Assembly (NCBI GenBank): GCA_964491375.1
Contig: CAZBGL010000021.1
Span: forward strand, 1 to 6,465
DNA: 6,465 nt
Direction: 5' to 3'
Origin: CAZBGL01 sp964491375
GTDB lineage: Bacteria > Desulfobacterota > Deferrisomatia > Deferrisomatales > Deferrisomataceae
Shown: positions 1 through 5,424 of the stretch, one piece after another
Numbering within the stretch: the first letter of the stretch is position 1
How the letters are laid out: the number at the start of each line of letters is the position of its first letter
Made by a program: the position numbers and the translations under genes
The notes under the pieces: generated by a model
The model's input: only the letters and a program-made list of their open reading frames with translations
What the model was told of the DNA's origin: nothing
Database searches by the model: none

Positions 1-233
1 AGGGCCCCCTGGTTCGGGCGGGCGCGAGCACGCAGCATGCGACCTCGCCGCGGCAACCCGCCGCTCGGAAGCGCCCGGCGAGCACCCCCGGGGCACGCCA
101 ACGCCACTCGGAAACGTCGAGGCCGCGGCGACCGTAGGCGCCGCGCCCGCGCCTCGCAGGGGTCCCTCCCGGGTCCTAAGGTCTCCAGCACGCCGTACCC
201 GAGAACCCCAGACCCGGAGCCGGCCGGTTGCCC
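1..233. other. Left-edge region without a supported gene
   Basis: Downstream of hdrA I see no coding region I can support and no clear RNA gene. Small GC dyads occur, for example GCGGC-AACCC-GCCGC at 50-64 and CTCGCCG/CGGCGAG at 44-50 and 76-82, but without a T-run on the minus strand. A minus-strand ATG at 36-38 with GAGG upstream could open a further gene running off the left edge. Only 12 codons are visible, too few to judge. Confidence 0.5.
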
Positions 234-1550
234 TCAGGCCGCCAGCCGGCCCAAACGGCTCAGGAACCCCTGCACCCGGCTCGCCGCGGCCGAGGCGTGG
301 GCCACGGTGTCGGCGATGTCCCGGGGGCCCTGGGCGCACCCGGCCACGAAGACCCCCTCGCGCCCGGTGTCCACCGAGCCGGTCTTGTAATGGGCCTCGC
401 GGAAGAACCCGTTCGGGTCCACCGGGATCCCCAGGACCCGGGCCAGGGCCTCCTGTTCGGGGTTGGGCACCAGGGCCATGGCCAGCACGACAAGGTCGGC
501 CCGGACCTCCAGGGCCTCGCCCGAGAGGGTGTCCGCCCCCCACACCACCACCTGGTCCCCGTCGCGGAAGATCCGCGACACCCGCCCCCGCACGTACACC
601 AGGCCCTCCTCCTCGGTGGACTGCTGGAGGAACTCCTCGTACCCCTTTCCGGTGGCCCGCAGGTCCATGTAGAACAGCGTGGCCCGACCGGCCGGCACCT
701 TGTGCCGGAACAGGCGCGCGTGCTTGGCCGAGTACATGCAGCAGATGCGCGAGCAGTAGGGTTTGTGGTGCTCGGGATCGCGGCTGCCCACGCACTGGAC
801 GAACACCACGTGGCGCGGTTCCCGCCCGTCGGACGGGCGGAGCACCCGTCCGGCCGTGGGCCCCGACGCCGACAGCAGGCGCTCCATGGCCAGCCCGTCG
901 ATCACGTCGGGCACCCGGCCGTGGCCGTACTCGGCCATGGCCGAAACCGGGTAGAGGTCGAACCCCGTGGCCACGACCACCGCGGCCACGTCCTCCTCCA
1001 CGAACGCGTCCTGCTGCTCGTAGTCGATCGCCCCCACCGGGCACACCTTGGCGCACACCCCGCACTTGCCCTTGGTGAGGTAGCGGCAGTGCCGGGCGTC
1101 GATGACCGGTTTGTTCGGAACGGCCTGGGGCGACAGGGTGTAGATGGCCTTCTTGACCCCCACGCCCCGCTCGAACGGGTGCCCGGCGACCTTGGTGGGG
1201 CATTTCTCCTGGCAGGCCCCGCACCCGGTGCACGCGGACCAGTCCACGTACGCGGCCTTGCGCCGGATGCGGACCCGGAACGCCCCCGCCTCGCCCTCGA
1301 GGCCCACCACCTCGGAGTACGTGAGCAGCCGGATGTTGGGATGCTGCCCCGTCTCCACCGTGCGGGGCGTCAGGGTGCACTGGGCGCAGTCCAGCGTGGG
1401 AAAGGTCTCCGAGAGCTGGAGCATCCGTCCCCCCACGCTCGGGAGCCGCTCCACCAGCACCACCTCGTGCCCGGCGTCGGCCAGGTCCAGCGAGGCCGTG
1501 ATGCCGGCGATGCCCCCGCCGATCACCAGGACCCGGTGTGCCGCGCCCAC
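234..1550 (-). CDS. hdrA: Compact heterodisulfide reductase subunit A-like FAD/iron-sulfur protein
   Basis: Flavoprotein electron-transfer subunit of 438 residues. In order: an FAD-binding GGGIAG loop at 11-16 with Glu34 ending the second strand; the HdrA hallmark SETFPTLDCAQC (47-58, Cys55 and Cys58); an inserted ferredoxin domain with Cys107-110-113-117 (CTGCGACQEKCP) and Cys155-X7-Cys163-X2-Cys166-X3-Cys170; a VVVATGFDLYP block near 191-201; the conserved QCVGSRDP...YCSRICC cysteine-rich segment; and a C-terminal FAD-contact GVFVAGCAQGPRDI. Long methanogen-type HdrA (about 650 residues) also has an N-terminal iron-sulfur domain and a C-terminal ferredoxin domain. Both are absent here, so the protein resembles the compact bacterial HdrA or QmoA size class. 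It is the last gene of the hdrC-hdrB-hdrA run, 12 bases after hdrB, with a GTG start. The electron donor is not encoded in the window. Whether this short form bifurcates electrons is open. Confidence 0.88.
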   Translation of the reverse strand: MGAAHRVLVIGGGIAGITASLDLADAGHEVVLVERLPSVGGRMLQLSETFPTLDCAQCTLTPRTVETGQHPNIRLLTYSEVVGLEGEAGAFRVRIRRKAAYVDWSACTGCGACQEKCPTKVAGHPFERGVGVKKAIYTLSPQAVPNKPVIDARHCRYLTKGKCGVCAKVCPVGAIDYEQQDAFVEEDVAAVVVATGFDLYPVSAMAEYGHGRVPDVIDGLAMERLLSASGPTAGRVLRPSDGREPRHVVFVQCVGSRDPEHHKPYCSRICCMYSAKHARLFRHKVPAGRATLFYMDLRATGKGYEEFLQQSTEEEGLVYVRGRVSRIFRDGDQVVVWGADTLSGEALEVRADLVVLAMALVPNPEQEALARVLGIPVDPNGFFREAHYKTGSVDTGREGVFVAGCAQGPRDIADTVAHASAAASRVQGFLSRLGRLAA

Positions 1551-1564
1551 CGGTGTTCCCCCTC
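1551..1564 (-). promoter_or_regulatory. Ribosome binding site fixing the GTG start of hdrA
   Basis: GAGGGGG on the minus strand (1558-1564) overlaps the TGA stop of hdrB and lies 7 bases ahead of GTG at 1548-1550. It supports this non-ATG start, which places the dinucleotide-binding motif at residues 7-34 as expected. Confidence 0.7.
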
Positions 1565-2432
1565 AGGCCAGCCCGTGGGCCCGGAGCACGGGCCGCGGGT
1601 CGGTGTGGTGTCGGCTCGCGTCCATCGAGTCCACGGGTTCGCCCAGGGCGACCCCGAGGAGCTGTGTGAAGTACAGGACCGGAAGTCCCTGGAACATGGG
1701 GTCGCTCTTTCGCATCTCCCCCTGCCGGTCCTCCAGGTTGAACTGGCACAGGGGGCACGCGGTCACGAGCATCTCCGCACCCCGGGCCCTGGCGGACGCG
1801 ATGATCTCCCGGGAACACCGCGTGGCCATGGCGTCGGAGTGCACCACCTGGAACGCCCCGCAGCACTCGGACTTCATCGGGTAGTCCACCGGCTCGGCCC
1901 CCAGGGCCCGCAGGAACTCCTCGAAGATCGAGGGGTTGTCCGGGTCGTCCATCTGCATCTCGGCCGCGGGCCGCAGCAGCAGGCACCCGTAGAAAGGCGC
2001 CACGCGGAGCCCCTGCAGGGGCTTCTCCACCCTCCCGGACAGGGCCTCGAACCCCACCCGGTCCCGCAGCACCTCCAGGTAGTGCAGCACCTCCAGGTCG
2101 CCGCCGTAGGGTTCCTCGATGAAGTCCGTGACCTTGGCCCTTCGGTCCGGGTTCGTGCGCATCACGTGGTTGGTGCGCTTCAGCACGTTGTGGCACACCG
2201 CGCACAGGGTCACCAGCTCCTTGCCCTGCTTGCGCGCCCGGGCCAGCACCCGGGTGGGCGAGGCCAGGGCCATGTCGTAGTCCTCGGCCAGGGGGAACGT
2301 GGCGCCGCAGCACGTCCAGTAGGGCATCTCCTCGAGCCGGAAGCCCAGCTTCTCGCCGGCCCGACGGCCCGACGCGTCAAAGGACCTGGCCTTGGTGTAG
2401 AGGGTGCAACCGGGGAAGTACGCGAACGTCAT
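1563..2432 (-). CDS. hdrB: Heterodisulfide reductase subunit B-like protein with two CCG domains
   Basis: Catalytic-type subunit (289 residues, normal HdrB length). Both cysteine-rich CCG domains are complete: Cys9-X31-Cys41-Cys42-X34-Cys77-X2-Cys80, and Cys150-X39-Cys190-Cys191-X34-Cys226-X2-Cys229. In methanogen HdrB these bind two non-cubane [4Fe-4S] clusters that cleave the CoM-S-S-CoB disulfide. Nothing here suggests a methanogen, so the natural substrate is probably another disulfide or thiol carrier, or another electron acceptor; that is inference. The start is ATG at 2430-2432, with GGCGGAG overlapping the end of hdrC as ribosome binding site. The C-terminal tail after about residue 265 is not part of a CCG domain. 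A glycolate oxidase iron-sulfur subunit or SdhE-like CCG protein is a less likely alternative, because HdrC and HdrA flank it. Confidence 0.9.
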   Translation of the reverse strand: MTFAYFPGCTLYTKARSFDASGRRAGEKLGFRLEEMPYWTCCGATFPLAEDYDMALASPTRVLARARKQGKELVTLCAVCHNVLKRTNHVMRTNPDRRAKVTDFIEEPYGGDLEVLHYLEVLRDRVGFEALSGRVEKPLQGLRVAPFYGCLLLRPAAEMQMDDPDNPSIFEEFLRALGAEPVDYPMKSECCGAFQVVHSDAMATRCSREIIASARARGAEMLVTACPLCQFNLEDRQGEMRKSDPMFQGLPVLYFTQLLGVALGEPVDSMDASRHHTDPRPVLRAHGLA

Positions 2433-2444
2433 CGCAGGCTCCGC

Positions 2445-2858
2445 CTAGCTCAGGGACTGGAACTTCCGGTACGCGCTGATCAGGGCGATCTGGGGCGCCC
2501 GCTGCAGGTACTCGGCCGGGAACCGGCGGATCTCGATGCGGTTGCGGCCCTTGCGGAGCTGGAGCATCCGCACCGCCTCCATGATCCGCGCCAGGTCCAC
2601 CCCCTTGGGGCACACGGCCCGGCACTGGAGGCACGACGCGCAGATCCACGGGGTGTTCGCGTCCAGGACCCGCTCCTCCAGGCCGAGCTGGAGGTACCGG
2701 ATCACCTGGTTGGGCAGCATGTCCATCTCGGGCGTGGCCGGACACGCGGCCGAGCACTTGCCGCACTGGTAGCACCGGTACACGCTCTGGGCGCTGACCT
2801 CCTCGATCTTCCGGATGTGCTCGTCCCGGATCTTGTGGGCTTCGAGACGCGTGCGCAT
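2445..2858 (-). CDS. hdrC: Heterodisulfide reductase subunit C-like iron-sulfur protein
   Basis: Small soluble electron-transfer subunit (137 residues) with two ferredoxin-type [4Fe-4S] motifs: Cys29-Cys32-Cys35-Cys39 (CYQCGKCSAACP) and Cys73-Cys76-Cys79-Cys83 (CASCLQCRAVCP). The text between them, with EMDMLPNQVIRYLQLG (44-59), is typical of HdrC. In known complexes HdrC passes electrons between HdrA and the catalytic HdrB. No membrane segment is present, so this is the cytosolic HdrABC type and not the HdrE/QmoC membrane type. The start is ATG at 2856-2858 with AGAGG about 10 bases upstream. It is the first gene of the compact hdrC-hdrB-hdrA run; 12 bases separate its TAG stop from hdrB. 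The physiological acceptor in a bacterium is unknown. Confidence 0.88.
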   Translation of the reverse strand: MRTRLEAHKIRDEHIRKIEEVSAQSVYRCYQCGKCSAACPATPEMDMLPNQVIRYLQLGLEERVLDANTPWICASCLQCRAVCPKGVDLARIMEAVRMLQLRKGRNRIEIRRFPAEYLQRAPQIALISAYRKFQSLS

Positions 2859-2976
2859 GTCGGCTCGACCTCTCGGACAGTCTGCGACCGGGCGACGGCT
2901 CCCGGCCGCGCCGTGCGTTTCCCCCTCCTCCCCCTACCGGGCGCCAGGCTCCGGGTGCCCGTCCCGGGCCGCGGCG

Positions 2977-3003
2977 ATAGTAGGTGCCCCCCACATCTTC
3001 CAA
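2977..3003 (-). promoter_or_regulatory. Weak candidate promoter for hdrCBA
   Basis: In the 174-base gap between fumarase beta and hdrC the minus strand carries TTGGAA (2998-3003) and TACTAT (2977-2982). Each matches the sigma70 consensus at 4 of 6, but the spacer of 15 bases is short. No terminator with a T-run is seen between the fumarase genes and hdrC, only a CCAGG-GG-CCTGG dyad near 3009-3020. The hdr genes could therefore equally be read through from the fumarase promoter. Confidence 0.25.
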
Positions 3004-3032
3004 GGCCGCCAGGGGCCTGGGGCGCCCTTCCC

Positions 3033-3584
3033 CTATCCCTCCCTCGCGTACTTCGCCCTGCCCATCTCGTACAGGTCGCCGCCGTGGGCGTCGTTGATCA
3101 CCACGGCCGGGAAGTCCCGGACCTCCAGGCGGCGGATCGCCTCCGGTCCCAGGTCCTCGTAGGCCACGATCTCGGCCGCCACGATGCGCTTCGACAGCAG
3201 CGCGCCGGCCCCGCCCACCGCGCCCAGGTACACCGCCCCGTGGCGCTTCAGGGCCTCGCGCACCTCGGCCGATCGCTTGCCCTTGCCGATCATGGCCTTG
3301 AGGCCGTGGGCCACGAGCAGGGGGCTGTAGGGGTCCATCCGGTACGAGGTGGTCGGCCCTGCCGAGCCGATGGGCCGCCCCGGCGGGGCCGGCGTGGGGC
3401 CCACGAAGTAGATGACCTGCCCCTGCAGATCGAACGGCAGGGGCTCCCCGTTCCGGATCCGCTCCACCAGCCGGGCGTGGGCCGCGTCCCGGGCCGTGTA
3501 GACCGTGCCGTTGATCAGCACCCGGTCGCCCGCGCGGAGCCGCTCGACCACCTCGTCGGTCAGGGGTGGGCTCAGGCGGATCAC
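3033..3584 (-). CDS. fumB: Class I fumarate hydratase, beta subunit
   Basis: C-terminal-type subunit (183 residues, normal length of about 180-200) that completes the fumarase active site with the alpha chain. Family features: AGDRVLINGTVYTARDAAH (18-36), YFVGPTPAPPGRPIGSAGPTTSYRMD split as YFVGPTPAPPGRPIG (59-73) and SAGPTTSYRMD (74-84, substrate site), then GLKAMIGKGKRS (94-105) and FPAVVINDAHGGDLYE (158-173). The start is GTG overlapping the alpha stop; the same frame stays open further upstream to 4436, but that part is only a shadow of the alpha gene. The stop is TAG at 3033-3035. TtdB is the alternative assignment, as for alpha. The following gene, hdrC, begins 174 bases downstream on the same strand, so it may or may not be in the same transcript. 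Confidence 0.92.
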   Translation of the reverse strand: MIRLSPPLTDEVVERLRAGDRVLINGTVYTARDAAHARLVERIRNGEPLPFDLQGQVIYFVGPTPAPPGRPIGSAGPTTSYRMDPYSPLLVAHGLKAMIGKGKRSAEVREALKRHGAVYLGAVGGAGALLSKRIVAAEIVAYEDLGPEAIRRLEVRDFPAVVINDAHGGDLYEMGRAKYAREG

Positions 3585-4423
3585 AGCTCCACCTCCTTGT
3601 GCCGTGCCGAGTGGCACTGGATGTTCACGGCCACGGGCAGGCTCGCGATGTGGCAGGGATGGACCTCGATGAACACGTCGAGCGCCGTGGTGGTGCCGCC
3701 CAGGCCGGCCGGGCCGATGCCCAGGCGGTTGACCGCCTCGAGCAGCTCCGCCTCGAGCCGGGCGTAGAACGGGTCGGGGTGCCTCCGTCCCACCGGCCTG
3801 AGAAGCGACCGCTTGGCCAGGAGCGCCGCGGTCTCGAACGTGCCCCCGATGCCCACGCCCACGATCACCGGCGGGCAGGGGTTGGGTCCGGCTTGGCTCA
3901 CCCGCTCCACCACGAACCGCTTCACCCCCTCCACCCCGTCCGCGGGCTTGAGCATGGCGATGCCGCTCATGTTCTCGCTGCCGCCCCCCTTGGGGGCGAA
4001 CGCGATCCGGATCCGGTCGCCCGGAACGAGGCGCACGTGCACCACCGCCGGGGTGTTGTCGCCGGTGTTCGTGCGGCGCAGCGGATCGGCCACGATGGAC
4101 TTGCGCAGCAGCCCCTCCCGGTAGCCCTGGCGCACCCCCTCGTTCACGGCCTCGTACAGGTCCCCGCCGGTCAGGTGCACGTCCTGCCCCAGGTCCACGA
4201 ACACCACCGCGAATCCGGTGTCCTGGCACAGGGGCAACCTCTCCTCCCGGGCGAGGCGGGCGTTTTCCAGCAACTGGTCCAGCACGTCCCGGCCGGTCGG
4301 GCTCTCCTCCGACTCCCGGAACCGGCGGAACGCCTCCAGCACGTCGTCGCCGAGCTCCAGGTTGGACTCGACGGCGAGGTGCCGCACCGCTTCCGTGATC
4401 TGGCGGACGTGGATCTCCCGCAT
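3581..4423 (-). CDS. fumA: Class I fumarate hydratase, alpha subunit
   Basis: N-terminal-type subunit (280 residues) of the two-subunit, oxygen-labile [4Fe-4S] fumarase that hydrates fumarate to malate reversibly. The three expected cluster cysteines are visible: Cys66 in LPLCQDTG, Cys183 in GPNPCPP and Cys270 in IQCHSARH. Other family blocks are RTNTGDNTPAVVH (117-129) and KGGGSEN (145-151). The start is ATG at 4421-4423, preceded by GAGGAACCC, a suitable ribosome binding site, and its N-terminal REIHVRQITEAV is typical of the family. Its stop TGA overlaps the GTG start of the beta subunit, so the two are translationally coupled. L(+)-tartrate dehydratase alpha (TtdA) is the close alternative; malate dehydrogenase two genes away favours fumarase. 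The symbol is used here for the alpha subunit, unlike E. coli FumA, which is a single fused chain. Confidence 0.92.
   Translation of the reverse strand: MREIHVRQITEAVRHLAVESNLELGDDVLEAFRRFRESEESPTGRDVLDQLLENARLAREERLPLCQDTGFAVVFVDLGQDVHLTGGDLYEAVNEGVRQGYREGLLRKSIVADPLRRTNTGDNTPAVVHVRLVPGDRIRIAFAPKGGGSENMSGIAMLKPADGVEGVKRFVVERVSQAGPNPCPPVIVGVGIGGTFETAALLAKRSLLRPVGRRHPDPFYARLEAELLEAVNRLGIGPAGLGGTTTALDVFIEVHPCHIASLPVAVNIQCHSARHKEVEL
3585..3598 (-). promoter_or_regulatory. Strong ribosome binding site fixing the GTG start of fumarase beta
   Basis: On the minus strand AAGGAGGTGG (3589-3598) lies inside the last codons of the alpha gene. It has a full AGGAGG core (3592-3597) 7 bases ahead of GTG at 3582-3584. 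This fixes the non-ATG start and the GTGA stop/start overlap. Confidence 0.85.
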
Positions 4424-4452
4424 GGGTTCCTCGCACGAGTGTGGAGAAGAGG

Positions 4453-4477
4453 CGGCCCGGGCGCCCCGCGCGGGCCG
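4453..4477 (-). other. GC stem-loop in the fumarase leader
   Basis: CGGCCCG (4453-4459) and CGGGCCG (4471-4477) are perfect reverse complements with an 11-base loop. This 7-bp all-GC stem would lie in the 5' untranslated leader of fumarase alpha, ending about 30 bases before its ATG. It leaves the ribosome binding site free. It could stabilise the transcript or be a chance product of GC richness; no riboswitch fold is recognisable. Confidence 0.3.
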
Positions 4478-4483
4478 GAGGGG

Positions 4484-4550
4484 ATGGTATCAGGCCAACC
4501 CATTTAGAAAAAGTTGAAAGTTTTTAACAAAACAAAAAGAAATTTTTATA
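4484..4550 (-). promoter_or_regulatory. AT-rich promoter region ahead of the fumarase genes
   Basis: Within 4501-4550, 42 of 50 bases are A or T, in sharp contrast with the surrounding DNA. On the minus strand two sigma70-like readings are possible. One is TTGTTA (4525-4530) and TCTAAA (4503-4508) with a 16-base spacer, each matching consensus at 4 of 6. The other is an extended -10, TG-A-TACCAT (4484-4492), with a poor -35. Transcription from either would enter the fumarase alpha gene after a leader of roughly 55-75 bases. I cannot choose between them from sequence alone, but the island is the best promoter candidate in the window. Confidence 0.5.
4513..4528. promoter_or_regulatory. Candidate LysR-family operator (imperfect palindrome, T-N11-A)
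   Basis: The 16-base element GTTGAAAGTTTTTAAC pairs at six of eight positions about its centre (GTT-AAA / TTT-AAC). It contains the T-N11-A spacing typical of LysR-family boxes twice, T4514 to A4526 and T4515 to A4527. It sits just downstream of the LysR gene and upstream of fumarase alpha. Relative to the extended -10 promoter its centre would be near -43, a position compatible with activation. Relative to the other promoter reading it would lie in the spacer, which suggests repression. On the minus strand it is followed by TTTTT, so a weak terminator of the regulator gene is an alternative, but the stem would be AT-only and without a proper loop. Confidence 0.4.
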
Positions 4551-5424
4551 TCGAGCAGATCCCCCTGAGCTCCTCCAGGAGGAAGTCCGTGACCGCGCGG
4601 CCCGGGTGGCGGCGGCGCTCGTACAGGCCGATCCGGCGCTTGAGCTGGGGATCCCCGAACGGGAGCACCGAGAACCGCTCGGAGGCCACGGCCAGGCGCG
4701 CCCGGTTGAACGGCACCACGGCCACGCCCAGCCCTTCGGCCACGAGGCTCAGCACCGCCTCGATCGAGTCCACCTCGATCACATCCCGGGGCCGGATCCC
4801 CCGGGCCATGATCTGGCCCTGCACCATGGCCCCGGTCCAGGCCGTCTTGTCGAACCGCACGAACGGAAGCTCTCGGAACCACGCAGCATCGTCGGACCCG
4901 GCCATTCCCGGCGGGCCGACCACGTAGAAGGGCTCCTCGTCGTAGGGCCGCCACTCGCAGTGGGGGGGGATCGCGTAAGGGGGCTCGCTGATGAACGCCG
5001 CGTCCAGCTCGCCGTCCTCCACCCGGGGGGCCAGGGCGTCCGAGATGCCGGAGCGGATCCGGACCTGGATCTGCGGGTACCGGGTCTTCAGGGCGGCGAG
5101 CGCCCGGGGCACGGGGCCGGTGAGCGCGCTCGGGATCACGCCCAGCACCATGGACCCCGGAAGCCCCCCTTCCGGGCTCAGCCGCACCTTGAGCTCTTCG
5201 TACAGGGCGAGGATCTCCTCGGCCCGCTCCAGGGCCACGCGGCCCGCCGCGTTGAGCCGCGGCCGGCGGCCGGAGCGGTCGAACAGCTCCACCCCGAGCT
5301 CCTCTTCCAGCCCCTTGATCTGGAGGCTCACCGCGGCCTGGGTGAGCCCCAGGTGCTCGGCCGCGGCCGCGAAGCTGCCCTTCCGCGCGATGGCCACGAG
5401 GGTTCGCAGAGGTCGTAGGGACAT
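4546..5424 (-). CDS. LysR-type transcriptional regulator
   Basis: DNA-binding regulator of 292 residues, the normal length for the LysR family (about 290-310). Residues 1-60 form the winged helix-turn-helix: a LRxLVAIARKGSF start, then HLGLTQAAVSLQIKGLE (helix-turn-helix, about 24-40) and ELGVELFDR at 42-50. A linker helix follows to about residue 85, and the rest is the periplasmic-binding-protein-like effector domain, including the typical DGELDAAF segment near 137-144. The start is ATG at 5422-5424 because the family's N-terminus begins only a few residues before the helix; the ribosome binding site (GAGCGGG) is weak. The gene ends in ATA-TAA, rare codons here, where an AT-rich island begins. 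It lies between mdh and the fumarase genes, all in one direction, so it is not divergent to its likely target as most LysR genes are. A role in controlling the fumarase genes is inferred from position; the effector cannot be told from the sequence. Confidence 0.93.
   Translation of the reverse strand: MSLRPLRTLVAIARKGSFAAAAEHLGLTQAAVSLQIKGLEEELGVELFDRSGRRPRLNAAGRVALERAEEILALYEELKVRLSPEGGLPGSMVLGVIPSALTGPVPRALAALKTRYPQIQVRIRSGISDALAPRVEDGELDAAFISEPPYAIPPHCEWRPYDEEPFYVVGPPGMAGSDDAAWFRELPFVRFDKTAWTGAMVQGQIMARGIRPRDVIEVDSIEAVLSLVAEGLGVAVVPFNRARLAVASERFSVLPFGDPQLKRRIGLYERRRHPGRAVTDFLLEELRGICSI

Noticed and set aside
1..38. Possible start of a further minus-strand gene (ATG at 36-38 with GAGG upstream)
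   Set aside because: Only 12 codons are visible before the window edge, too little to separate a gene from chance.
37..390. Plus-strand open frame of 117 codons at the left edge
   Set aside because: Arg/Pro-rich low-complexity product that runs into the 3' end of hdrA on the opposite strand, with no convincing ribosome binding site.
228..3767. Very long plus-strand open frame (1179 codons) opposite hdrA, hdrB, hdrC and fumarase beta
   Set aside because: hdrA, hdrB, hdrC and fumarase beta all share one phase (12-base gaps keep it), and this plus frame is exactly codon-in-register with them. Plus-strand stops would need TTA, CTA or TCA codons in those genes, which are avoided in GC-rich coding. 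The translation is Pro/Gly/His/Arg-rich without any family motif.
3566..4507. Plus-strand open frame of 313 codons opposite fumarase alpha
   Set aside because: Antisense of a clear fumarase gene with all catalytic motifs; product is His/Val/Gly-rich with no recognisable domain.
4506..4548. AT palindrome plus TTTTT as an intrinsic terminator of the LysR gene
   Set aside because: The stem would be almost entirely A-T with mismatches and without a loop, too weak for a classical terminator; an operator or promoter reading fits better.
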